Positions 37,084-45,484 of a DNA stretch of 64,000 nucleotides are shown here, piece by piece. Location of the stretch: NCBI RefSeq assembly GCF_021391675.1, contig NZ_CP090095.1:3477501-3541500 (forward strand), given 5' to 3'. The notes under the pieces were generated by a model. That model was not told the DNA's origin and ran no database searches. It saw only the letters and a program-made list of their open reading frames with translations. Numbering within the stretch: the stretch's first letter is position 1; every line of letters begins with the position of its first letter. Source of the stretch: Neorhizobium galegae. GTDB lineage: Bacteria > Pseudomonadota > Alphaproteobacteria > Rhizobiales > Rhizobiaceae. The position numbers and the translations under genes are program-made.

Positions 37084-37865
37084 CAAGCCTCCTCCGTGCC
37101 CATATAGGCGGTGCGCACCCGCGGGTCCTGGCTGACCTCGGCGTAGTCGCCCTCGGCGAGGATCTCCCCGCGCTGGAGCACCGTCACGTGGTGACAGATG
37201 TCGGCGACGACGGAGAGATTGTGCTCGACCATCAGCACCGCGCGGGTCTTCGCCACCTCGCGGATGATGTTGGAAACGGTGCCTATATCCTCCTGCCCCA
37301 TGCCGGCCATCGGTTCGTCGAGCAGCAGCACCTTGGGATCGAGCGCCAGCGTCGTGGCGATCTCCAGCACGCGCTTGCGGCCGTAGGAAAGGTCGGCGGC
37401 GAGCGCATTGCGTTCGCGCTTCAGGCCGACCGACTCGATCAATTCGTCGGCCCGCGCATTCAGCCGGTCGAGCGAGGAGACCGGCAGCCAGAACTGCGTC
37501 GAGAGACCGTTCGGTCGCTGCAGCGCGATGCGCACGTTGTCGAGCACCGTCAGATGCGGAAAGACCGCCGAAATCTGGAAGGAGCGGACCAGCCCCATGC
37601 GGGCGATCCTGTCCGGCGGAGTTTTGGTGATGTCCGTGCCCAGAAGCGTGATCGAACCCGCCGTCGGCTGCAGGAATTTTGTAAGCAGGTTGAAGACGGT
37701 CGTCTTGCCGGCGCCGTTCGGGCCGATCAGCGCATGGACGCGCGCGTGATGGACGTCGAGATCGACGTTTTTCACCGCCATGAAGGCGCCGAAGCTTTTC
37801 GAGAGGCCGCGGGCGGACAATACCACCCGCGGCTCTTCTTGTTTTGCTGTCGCGGAAACCGCCAT
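37083..37865 (-). CDS. Branched-chain amino acid-type ABC transporter ATP-binding protein (LivG-like)
   Basis: A 260-residue ATPase with Walker A GPNGAGKTT. The region expected to hold the signature reads LSYGRKRVLEIATTLALDPK, the usual LivG variant, and Walker B is VLLLDEPMAGMG. ATG 37865 overlaps the binding-protein stop by one base. Confidence 0.93.
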   Translation of the reverse strand: MAVSATAKQEEPRVVLSARGLSKSFGAFMAVKNVDLDVHHARVHALIGPNGAGKTTVFNLLTKFLQPTAGSITLLGTDITKTPPDRIARMGLVRSFQISAVFPHLTVLDNVRIALQRPNGLSTQFWLPVSSLDRLNARADELIESVGLKRERNALAADLSYGRKRVLEIATTLALDPKVLLLDEPMAGMGQEDIGTVSNIIREVAKTRAVLMVEHNLSVVADICHHVTVLQRGEILAEGDYAEVSQDPRVRTAYMGTEEA

Positions 37866-39079
37866 TACTTCACCAGTTCGCAGCCGCTCTTGGCGGGATC
37901 CATGTAGGCGTCCTTGCCCGGGATGGTGGCGAGTACGGTGAAATAATCCCAGGGTTCCTTGCTTTCGCCCGGCTTCTTGACCTGCAGCAGGTACATGTCG
38001 TGGATCATCCGGCCGTTCTTGGCGACCGTGCCGCCGCGGGCGAAGAAATCGTCGACCGGCATTTCGTGCAGTGCCTTGGAGACGGCATCCGCGTCGTCGC
38101 TGCCGGCCTTCTGGATTGCCTTCAGATATTGCGTGACGGCCGAGTAGGTACCGCTATGAACCATGTTCGGCATCTTCTTGGTACGGGCGAAGAACTTTTT
38201 CGCGAATTCGCGGCTCTTGTCGTCGAGGTTCCAGTAATATCCCTCGGTCAGGGTCAGGCCCTGGGCCGCCTGCAGGCCGAGGCCGTGCACTTCGGCGAGC
38301 GTGAAGAGCAGTGCTGCGAGGCGCTGACCGCCGGCGGTGATGCCGAACTCCGCCGCCTGCTTGATGGCGTTCGCCGTGTCGAGGCCGGCATTGGCAAGGC
38401 CGACGACCTTGGCACCGGAGGACTGTGCCTGCAGCAGGAAGGACGAGAAATCGGTGGTGGCGAGCGGATGGCGGACCGCGCCGACGATCTTGCCGCCGGA
38501 GGATTTCACGAAGTCGCCGGTCTGCTGCTCGAGCGAATAACCGAAGGCATAGTCGGCGGTGAGGAAGAACCAGCTGTCGCCGCCCTGCTTGACGAGCGCG
38601 CCGCCGGTACCGACCGCCAGCGCATGCGTATCATAAGCCCAGTGGAAGCCGTAGGGGCTGCAGGCCTTGCCGGTCAGATCGGTGGTCGCCGCGCCCGTGA
38701 CGATGTCGATCTTCTTCTTTTCCTTGCCGATCGCCTGAACGGCGAGCGCGACGGACGAGGTCGTCAGCTCCATGATCGCATCGACCTGCTGGGTATCGTA
38801 CCACTGGCGGGCGATGTTGGAGGCGATGTCCGCCTTGTTCTGATGGTCGGCATCGACGATCTCGATCGAAGCCCCAAGAACCTTGCCACCGAAATCCTCG
38901 ACCGCCATCTTGGCCGCCTCGACCGACGACTTGCCGCCGAACTCGGAATAGACGCCGGACTGGTCGTTCAGGATGCCGATCTTGACCTTGTTGTCGGACG
39001 CACTCTGCGCGAATGCCGCGCTGCTTGCGAGAACGACGGCCAGGGACGTTACAAATGACGTCAGAATTGACTTGTGCAT
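37865..39079 (-). CDS. ABC transporter substrate-binding protein, branched-chain amino acid family (LivK-like)
   Basis: A 404-residue periplasmic binding protein with signal peptide (SFVTSLAVVLASSAAFAQ). The mature protein begins NKVKIGILNDQSGVYSEFGG, the usual leucine-binding-protein-family start. Ligand could be a branched-chain amino acid, an amide or an organic acid. The adjacent GMC oxidoreductase and valine genes make a branched-chain compound plausible. It is divergent from a LysR gene. Confidence 0.92.
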   Translation of the reverse strand: MHKSILTSFVTSLAVVLASSAAFAQSASDNKVKIGILNDQSGVYSEFGGKSSVEAAKMAVEDFGGKVLGASIEIVDADHQNKADIASNIARQWYDTQQVDAIMELTTSSVALAVQAIGKEKKKIDIVTGAATTDLTGKACSPYGFHWAYDTHALAVGTGGALVKQGGDSWFFLTADYAFGYSLEQQTGDFVKSSGGKIVGAVRHPLATTDFSSFLLQAQSSGAKVVGLANAGLDTANAIKQAAEFGITAGGQRLAALLFTLAEVHGLGLQAAQGLTLTEGYYWNLDDKSREFAKKFFARTKKMPNMVHSGTYSAVTQYLKAIQKAGSDDADAVSKALHEMPVDDFFARGGTVAKNGRMIHDMYLLQVKKPGESKEPWDYFTVLATIPGKDAYMDPAKSGCELVK

Positions 39080-39119
39080 AATTTCTCCTCCCAGAGAATA
39101 GGCCCAGAAAATTTGAAGG

Positions 39120-39251
39120 GTCTGTTCAAAATTGGTGAGCCGCTCTCCTCAAAGCGGCTGCTCCGGATTGCATGGTTCAGGAAAACGGCCGTTGACGCAA
39201 GCAGGCCGCTGTAATTAATTGCAAACAGCATCTGTGCATTTTTGAACAGAC
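39120..39251. promoter_or_regulatory. Divergent livK/LysR control region with mirrored 12-bp sites
   Basis: GTCTGTTCAAAA (39120-39131) and its exact complement TTTTGAACAGAC (39240-39251) sit symmetrically in the 181-base divergent region: one is 41 bases upstream of the binding-protein start, the other 10 bases upstream of the LysR start. Likely recognition sites for the LysR protein or mirrored leader elements; function inferred only from position. Confidence 0.55.
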
Positions 39252-39260
39252 GGGAACGAA

Positions 39261-40247
39261 TTGAGCACCAATCAGAACTTCACCTGGGACGATCTGCAAT
39301 ATTTCCTGGCCGTGGCGCGCAGTGGACAGCTGTCCACCGCGGCACGTCAATTGCGCACCAGCCACGCCACCGTGTCCCGGCGCATCGACCGGCTGGAGTT
39401 CGCCCTCAAGGTCAAACTGTTCGAGCGCAATCCACGTGGGTATGTCCTGACCGGCATGGGGCAGCGCTTCATCGAGACGGCGGAGCGCATCGAGACCGAG
39501 GCCGACCGGCTGCAGGCGGATGTCGCCTCCGGCACCACGGCGCAGCGTGGCGTCGTTCGCTTAAGCACCCCGGAGGGGTTTGCGAATTTCTTCTTCGCCG
39601 ACAAGATCCGCAGCTTCTGCGACAGCCATCCGAACATCTCGCTGGAACTGGTGACGATCCAGCAGATCATGTCGCTGTCGCGCAAGGAAGCGGATATCGC
39701 CGTCTCGCTCGATCCGCCGAAGGACGGGCCTTATCTGACGGAAAAGCTCACCGACTACAGTCTCAACGTCTACGGCGCGAAATCCTACCTGGCCAAGGCC
39801 GGTCCGATCCGCAACCGGCAGGATCTGCTGTCGCACCCCTTCATCGGCTATATCGAGGACATGATCTTCGCGCCCGGGCTCGACTATCTTGGCGACGTCC
39901 ATCCGGGCATCAAGGCGCGTTTCCAGAGCTCCAGCATCTTTGCGCAGCTGACCGCGACGCTGAACGGTCTCGGTCTTTGCGTGCTGCCGAACTTCATCAC
40001 CCGCACGCGGCCGGATCTCGAAATCGTGCTGCCGGACGAGGTGGAACTGAGGCGCGGCTACTGGCTGATGTGCCATCGTGACCTGAGCCAGATCCCCCGG
40101 GTGCGGATGGTCAGGGACTATATCTTCCAGTCCGTCAAAGCAAATCAGGACGCCTTCCTCAGGAGTTACCAGGCTCCCGAGGAAGGCGCTCGCCGTTACT
40201 CCGCTGCCATCGGCAGGTCGTCACGGCTTTCGAAGAGGTCGCCCTGA
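39261..40247 (+). CDS. LysR-family transcriptional regulator
   Basis: A 328-residue regulator. Winged HTH occupies about residues 8-66 (GQLSTAARQLRTSHATVSRR); the LysR effector domain follows. The start is TTG 39261 with GGGA eight bases upstream. It is divergent from the LivK-like gene and probably controls that operon. Its last 52 bases overlap, convergently, the end of the RND pump gene, and the final residues are a basic Ser/Arg-rich tail that may be an extension past the usual stop. Confidence 0.9.
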   Translation: MSTNQNFTWDDLQYFLAVARSGQLSTAARQLRTSHATVSRRIDRLEFALKVKLFERNPRGYVLTGMGQRFIETAERIETEADRLQADVASGTTAQRGVVRLSTPEGFANFFFADKIRSFCDSHPNISLELVTIQQIMSLSRKEADIAVSLDPPKDGPYLTEKLTDYSLNVYGAKSYLAKAGPIRNRQDLLSHPFIGYIEDMIFAPGLDYLGDVHPGIKARFQSSSIFAQLTATLNGLGLCVLPNFITRTRPDLEIVLPDEVELRRGYWLMCHRDLSQIPRVRMVRDYIFQSVKANQDAFLRSYQAPEEGARRYSAAIGRSSRLSKRSP

Positions 40248-43200
40248 TTGGCGGGCGACCGGTCGTCCTTGTTCTTCTTGGGCTCGCGGCCGAAGAAGAG
40301 GGCGTAGGCGGCCGGCAGGACAAGGATGGTCAGCACGGTCGCAACCAGGATGCCGCCCATCATTGCGTAGGCGAGCGGCCCCCAGAACACGCCGCGCGAG
40401 ATCGGGTACAGCGCCAGCACGGCTGTCAGCGCCGTCAGCATGATCGGCCGGAAACGGCGTACGGCCGCGCCGACGATCGCCTCCATCCGCTCCATGCCGG
40501 CCGCGATGTCCTGGTCGATCTGGTCGACCAGGATGATCGAGTTGCGGATGATGATGCCGAGCAAGGCGATGACGCCGAGGATCGCCACGAAGCCGAACGG
40601 CGCACCGGTCATGAGCAGCGCCATGGCAGCGCCGATGATACCGAGCGGGCCGGTCGCCAGCACCAGCATCGCCTTGCCGAAATGCTGCAGCTGGATCATC
40701 AGCAGCACGAGGATGACCAGGAGCATGATCGGCGCCTTGGCAGCGATCGAGTTCTGGCTTTCGGCCGCATCTTCCGCACCGCCCTGGATCTCGACATGAT
40801 AGCCGGCAGGCAGGCTGGCGCGCAGGTCGGCCATGCTGCTGTAGAGGTTCATCGATACCTGGGTCGGTTCGACGCCATCCGGGAGCGTTGCCTTGACGGT
40901 GATGGTCGGCAGGCGGTCACGGCGCCATTCGATGCCTTGTTCGAGGACCGGCACGACCTTGGCAATCTGCGAGACCGGGACGAAGCCGCCGAAATCCGTC
41001 GGTACATAGACCGACTGGACCGCCGAGAGCAGGTTGCGGGTTGCATCCGGCTCGCGGACGACGATCGAGACGGTTTCCTCGCCATCGCGGAAGTCGCTGA
41101 CCGGAGCGCCGGAGACTGCTGTCTGCAGCATCTGGCGGACACGCTGCGAAGTGACGCCCAACGCCCGGGCGCGATCCTGGTCGATGACCAGTTTCATGGC
41201 TGTCACCGGCTCCATCCAGTCGTCATGGATCGCGCCGAACAGCGGCTGCTGCTGGTAACGTTCCTTGACCTGGTCCGCGATGCGGCGCACTTCCGCCGGA
41301 TCCGGGCCGGTGACGCGCATCTGAACAGGCCAGCCGACCGGCGGGCCGAGGAACAGGCGGTCGACCTTGCCGCGCACGGTCGGGAAGTCCTGCGCAAGGA
41401 TGGCGCGCAGCTTGACGATCAGACGCTCGCGGGCTTCGACGTCCTTCGACATGATCAGGAGCTGCGCGTAGTTGGGATTGCGGAGCTGCTGGTCGAGCGG
41501 CAGGAAGAAGCGCGGCGCGCCCTCGCCGATATAGGTCGCGACGAAGGTCTTGTCCGCGTCGGGCAGGATCTTGTCTTCAAGGGCTTTCGCCTGGCGTTCG
41601 ACTTCCTCGATCGCCGTGCCTTCCGGCAGCCACATGTCGACCAGGATCTCCGGCCGCGAGGACTGTGGGAAGAAGCTCTGCGGGATGAACTGGAACGACC
41701 ACAGGCTGCCGACGAAGGCGCCGAGAGTGAGAAGCAGCACGATCGCCTTGTGACGCACGGACCAGCCGACCGCATGCCGGACGCCGCGATACATACGGGT
41801 GTCGTAGGCATCGTGATGGGTGCCTGCGTGCGCCCGCTGCTTGAGGATCATGTAGCCGAGCCAGGGAGTGAAATAGACGGCCACGAACCACGACACGACG
41901 AGCGCGATGCCCACCACGTAGAACAGCGAGCGCACGTATTCGCCGGCGGTGGAATCGGCGAACCCGACCGGGATGAAGCCGGCGGTGGTGATCAATGTGC
42001 CGGTCAGCATCGGAAAGGCGGTGGACGAGTAGGCGAAGGTGGCGGCATCGAGGCGTGCGAGCCCCTCCTCCAGCTTCCGCTCCATCATCTCGACGACGAT
42101 CATCGCATCGTCGACGAGCAGGCCGAGCGCGATGATCAGCGCGCCGAGCGAGATGCGCTGCAGCTCGATGCCCATGTAGAACATGATCGCGAACGTGGCT
42201 GACAGAACCAGCGGAATGGTGATGGCGATGACGATGCCCGAACGCCAGCCGATCGAGATCAGCGAGACGATGAGGACGATGACGAGCGCCTCCAGCAGGG
42301 CCTGGGTGAATTCGCCGACCGCTTCGGTGACGACTTCCGGCTGATTGGAGACCTGCTCGACGGAAACGCCGACCGGCAGCGTCTGTTCGAAGCGCTCATA
42401 GGTGGCTTCGATCTCGTGCCCGACGTCGGTTACCTTGAAACCCTTCGCCATGACGACGCCAACCTGGACGCTGTCGTGGCCATTGAAACGGAACTTGCGC
42501 TGATAGGGGTTTTCGAGGCCGGCGGTGACGGTGGCGATATCGCCGAGCCGGATCACCTGGCTGCCGGCCTTGAGGCGCAGTTCGCGGATGTCTTCCGGGG
42601 TGGTGACGCCGCCTTCGACCGCAATCCGCACCGACCGATCGGCGGTCTGAACGCTCCCGGCTGGATCGATATTGTTCTGGCCGGACAGCGCGTCGCGGAT
42701 GTTGAGAACGGTGAGGCCGCGCTCGGCGAGCGCCTTCGACGATACGTCGATGAAGATCTTCTGCGGCTGGTCGCCGAGAATGACCGCCTTTTCGACGCCG
42801 GGCGTGGCGAGCAGCATGTCGCGGGCCTCGATCGCGAACTGCTTCAGCTCAGGATAGCTGTAGCCTTCGCCGCTGATCGAATTAAGGGTGATGTAGGTAT
42901 CACCGAACTCGTCGTTGAAATACGGACCGAGCAGGCCGGCCGGCAGATCCTGGGTGATGTCCCCGATCTTCTTGCGGACCTGGTAGAAGGCGTCGTTGAC
43001 CTCGGCGGTATTGGTGTCGCCCTTGATCTGTACCGTTGTGATCGCCACGCCGGCGCGGGTATAGGACTTGACCCAGTCGAGATGCGGGGTTTCCTGCAGC
43101 TTTCGCTCGATCTTGTTGACGACCTGGTCCTGCATCTCCTGAATGGAGGCGCCGGGCCAGACGGTCTGCACGACCATGACGCGGAAGGTGAAGTCCGGGT

Positions 43201-43351
43201 CTTCCTTCTGCCCCATGTTCATGACGCCGAGCGCACCCATGACGATGATGAGGCCGAAGAGAAAACGGGCGATACTCGGATGGGCGATCGCCCAGCGGGA
43301 CAGGTTGAACCGGCCCTTTTCCGGGGGATTTGCCTGATGAGAGGAGCTCAT
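40196..43351 (-). CDS. RND efflux transporter, inner-membrane pump subunit
   Basis: A 1051-residue pump of the HAE-type RND family, about twelve transmembrane helices with two large periplasmic loops. The proton-relay aspartates are Asp414-Asp415 in GLLVDDAMIVVEM in helix 4. The N-terminus lies in the cytoplasm before the helix ARFLFGLIIVMGALGVMNMG. It forms a tripartite exporter with the adaptor encoded immediately upstream; no outer-membrane channel gene is in this window. Substrates unknown. Confidence 0.94.
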   Translation of the reverse strand: MSSSHQANPPEKGRFNLSRWAIAHPSIARFLFGLIIVMGALGVMNMGQKEDPDFTFRVMVVQTVWPGASIQEMQDQVVNKIERKLQETPHLDWVKSYTRAGVAITTVQIKGDTNTAEVNDAFYQVRKKIGDITQDLPAGLLGPYFNDEFGDTYITLNSISGEGYSYPELKQFAIEARDMLLATPGVEKAVILGDQPQKIFIDVSSKALAERGLTVLNIRDALSGQNNIDPAGSVQTADRSVRIAVEGGVTTPEDIRELRLKAGSQVIRLGDIATVTAGLENPYQRKFRFNGHDSVQVGVVMAKGFKVTDVGHEIEATYERFEQTLPVGVSVEQVSNQPEVVTEAVGEFTQALLEALVIVLIVSLISIGWRSGIVIAITIPLVLSATFAIMFYMGIELQRISLGALIIALGLLVDDAMIVVEMMERKLEEGLARLDAATFAYSSTAFPMLTGTLITTAGFIPVGFADSTAGEYVRSLFYVVGIALVVSWFVAVYFTPWLGYMILKQRAHAGTHHDAYDTRMYRGVRHAVGWSVRHKAIVLLLTLGAFVGSLWSFQFIPQSFFPQSSRPEILVDMWLPEGTAIEEVERQAKALEDKILPDADKTFVATYIGEGAPRFFLPLDQQLRNPNYAQLLIMSKDVEARERLIVKLRAILAQDFPTVRGKVDRLFLGPPVGWPVQMRVTGPDPAEVRRIADQVKERYQQQPLFGAIHDDWMEPVTAMKLVIDQDRARALGVTSQRVRQMLQTAVSGAPVSDFRDGEETVSIVVREPDATRNLLSAVQSVYVPTDFGGFVPVSQIAKVVPVLEQGIEWRRDRLPTITVKATLPDGVEPTQVSMNLYSSMADLRASLPAGYHVEIQGGAEDAAESQNSIAAKAPIMLLVILVLLMIQLQHFGKAMLVLATGPLGIIGAAMALLMTGAPFGFVAILGVIALLGIIIRNSIILVDQIDQDIAAGMERMEAIVGAAVRRFRPIMLTALTAVLALYPISRGVFWGPLAYAMMGGILVATVLTILVLPAAYALFFGREPKKNKDDRSPANQGDLFESRDDLPMAAE

Positions 43352-43377
43352 GGTCTTGGGTCCTTTAAGCCGGGCGA

Positions 43378-44535
43378 TCAGGGCGCGAGCGAAGCGGTGG
43401 TAAGGCTGCTGACGCTGCCGAAGCGTGAGGCAATGTTTTCCGGCAGCTTGACCTTCATGTCTTCCTTCATAAACTGCGTGCCGGCCGAGACGACGAGGTC
43501 GCCCTTGGCAACGCCGTCGGCGACACGAACGCCGTCGTCGGAGAAATCGGCGACCTTGACGGTGCGTGAGTTGACGGTGCCCTTGCCCCGGTCGACGATC
43601 CAGACGACGGACTGGCCGTCCTTCTTGGAAAGCGCGGCAAGCGGAACGGCATAGGTCGCGACGGCATTGTCTTCGTCCGCCTCGATCGTCGCGGTCATGC
43701 CGAGCAGGACCCGCGTATCCTCAGGCAGGCTGACGCGAACCGCGAAAGTGCGCGATTGCGCATCGGCGCTGCCGGCCACTTCGCGGACCTTGCCGTCGAG
43801 CACGAGATCGGTGGCCGACCAGAAACGGGCCTTCACCGTCTTGCCCGGCTTGAACTGAGCGACGTCCATTTCCGGAACGGCGATCTGCACTTCCTTGCTG
43901 CCCTCAACGGCGACGGAGAGAACCGGCGTGCCGGACGCGACCACCTGACCGATATCGGCGCTAACCGCGGTGACGATGCCGTTCTGGTCCGACTTCAATT
44001 CCGTATAGGCGACCTGGTTGCGAGCCTGGTCGAGCGCCGACTGGGCCGATTCCCTTTGCGAAATGGCCTGGTCGTTGGCGAGTTGCGCCTGTTCGAACTG
44101 CGATTGAGAGGAAATGCTCTTCTCGGCAAGCGTCTCGGCCCGGCGACGGGCGAGGCCGGAGATTTCCACCTGCTTCTGGGCGGAGGCGAGATCGGCCTCG
44201 GCGCGACGCACCGCGAGCTGGTAATCGACGGCGTCAAGCTTTGCGAGCACATCGCCGGGGCGAACGCGCTGGCCGACATCGACGAGCCGCTCTGTGATCT
44301 TGCCGGCGACGCGGAAGCCGAGGTTCATTTCGGTGCGCGCCTTGACTGAGCCGGAATATTGAAGCCTGCGGCCGTGATCGGCAGCGGCAACCTCGGTCAC
44401 CTTGACCGGGCGGACGACTTCCGGTGCTTCGGCTTTTTTCTCTTCCGAGCAGGCCGTCAGCGCGCCGAACGCGGTCGCGACTAAAAGGCCCTTGATGAGA
44501 AACGAGACATTATGTCTGGTCTTTACGAAAAACAT
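43378..44535 (-). CDS. RND efflux periplasmic adaptor (membrane fusion protein), lipoprotein
   Basis: A 385-residue adaptor. Residues 15-30 form a signal ending LTACSEEKK, a lipobox-like LTAC, so it is probably lipid anchored. Coiled-coil hairpin is at about 100-175 (helical, Gln/Ala/Glu rich), flanked by lipoyl-like and beta-barrel domains (GFRVAGKITERLVDVGQRVR). It lies 26 bases before the pump gene and 70 bases after the TetR-family gene. Confidence 0.93.
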   Translation of the reverse strand: MFFVKTRHNVSFLIKGLLVATAFGALTACSEEKKAEAPEVVRPVKVTEVAAADHGRRLQYSGSVKARTEMNLGFRVAGKITERLVDVGQRVRPGDVLAKLDAVDYQLAVRRAEADLASAQKQVEISGLARRRAETLAEKSISSQSQFEQAQLANDQAISQRESAQSALDQARNQVAYTELKSDQNGIVTAVSADIGQVVASGTPVLSVAVEGSKEVQIAVPEMDVAQFKPGKTVKARFWSATDLVLDGKVREVAGSADAQSRTFAVRVSLPEDTRVLLGMTATIEADEDNAVATYAVPLAALSKKDGQSVVWIVDRGKGTVNSRTVKVADFSDDGVRVADGVAKGDLVVSAGTQFMKEDMKVKLPENIASRFGSVSSLTTASLAP

Positions 44536-44605
44536 GGTTCCGCACTCCTGGTGGCGGGTTTTCGATCAAGACGCCCCTGTAAACAATGGGAGTGGGCGTC
44601 AGTGT

Positions 44606-45208
44606 TTACTTGAGGGCCCTGAGGGCGAAGTCGACGAGATCGGCCGGCATCATGCGCCGGTCCTCGATCAAGCATTCCGCGACGATCTGCGGATGGCAGA
44701 GCGTGACGACAGCGGCACACATGCACTCCGATGCAAGAATGGCATCCTGCTCACGAAATTCGCCGACGGCGATACCCTCGCGGATGACATCGGCGACGAT
44801 CGCTTGCAACTGCTTGATATGATCCTCAACGACGGACCACTGTTCCTCGATGGCAATGACCACCATCTCGTGGACCTTGTTTTCATGTAGAAAGGTTTCC
44901 ACCGTGATCTGATGCTGCTGTAGGAAATGGTCGCGCAGACGCTCCGCCGCACTGACCGGACGGGCCGCATTGGCGCGCGCCACAGCACGGCTGGCTTCCA
45001 ACATCCGATGTGCCAGCGCCTTGTGGATGTCCGCCTTCGACGAGAAGAAACGGTAGATGTTGGCTGGCGACATGCCGAGATCGCGGGCGATGTCGGCAAC
45101 GTTGGTCTTGGTATAGCCGTAGTGCTTGAACAGCCGCTCCGCCGCATCGAGGATGCGGGTGATATTGTCCTGCCGCGACGTGTCCAGCGTATTTTCGTTG
45201 GTATCCAT
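44606..45208 (-). CDS. TetR-family transcriptional regulator of RND efflux
   Basis: A 200-residue repressor from ATG 45208, with HTH at about residues 10-55 (VADIARDLGMSPANIYRFFS) and a ligand domain behind. A second in-frame ATG at 45247 would add 13 residues, but it lies between the arms of a 36-bp inverted repeat (45228-45263) that looks like the operator, so I prefer 45208. The gene heads the adaptor-pump operon and probably represses it and itself. Confidence 0.9.
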   Translation of the reverse strand: MDTNENTLDTSRQDNITRILDAAERLFKHYGYTKTNVADIARDLGMSPANIYRFFSSKADIHKALAHRMLEASRAVARANAARPVSAAERLRDHFLQQHQITVETFLHENKVHEMVVIAIEEQWSVVEDHIKQLQAIVADVIREGIAVGEFREQDAILASECMCAAVVTLCHPQIVAECLIEDRRMMPADLVDFALRALK

Positions 45209-45227
45209 ACCGCTGAAGTCTTTCGTT

Positions 45228-45263
45228 TTACGTATGACGATTTTCATCTTTCGTCAGTCGTAA
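45228..45263. promoter_or_regulatory. Probable TetR operator: 12-bp inverted repeat with 12-base spacer
   Basis: TTACGTATGACG (45228-45239) and CGTCAGTCGTAA (45252-45263) match as inverted arms at 10 of 12 positions. It lies 20 bases upstream of the preferred TetR start, where autoregulatory TetR operators usually lie. Confidence 0.55.
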
Positions 45264-45369
45264 AGGAAAACCTGTCATCCGTCAACCCTTGTCGGCTCGC
45301 CGCCGCTTGGGGCGTAAAATAAAAAGTTTGGGAAACAGGGAACCAAAAATGGGACTTGGACATTATGTC

Positions 45370-45477
45370 GCGTTAGACCACGGGCTTCGTGGGCCGGGGA
45401 AGAGTAATGATCCTGTTGCACAGTCACAACTATTCGTTGTTACAGCGCATTAGACGACAAACTTCGTGGGCCGGGGA
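45370..45477 (+). repeat. Tandem 31-base leader duplication before the hybrid kinase
   Basis: GCGTTAGACC...GCCGGGGA at 45370-45400 recurs at 45447-45477 with 26 of 31 bases identical. The repeat unit is 77 bases. Each copy ends in a GGGGA ribosome-site-like sequence followed within about ten bases by ATGA. The second copy serves the kinase start. Confidence 0.75.
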
Positions 45478-45484
45478 CAATTGA
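45407..45484 (+). CDS. Possible 25-residue leader peptide upstream of the hybrid kinase
   Basis: ATG 45407 follows GGGGA by six bases and opens a frame encoding MILLHSHNYSLLQRIRRQTS plus five more residues, ending in TGA at 45482-45484. That stop overlaps the kinase ATG as TGATG, which would allow translational coupling. There is no homology evidence; it could be chance created by the leader duplication. Confidence 0.3.
   Translation: MILLHSHNYSLLQRIRRQTSWAGDN

Noticed and set aside
40682..42202. 506-codon open frame on the plus strand
   Set aside because: It lies opposite the RND pump gene and has a His/Asp/Arg-rich composition typical of antisense frames in high-GC DNA.
45340..45364. GGAAC-N16-CATT before the hybrid kinase as a stress promoter
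   Set aside because: The -10 lacks the conserved GTT core, so it is not counted in the regulon list.
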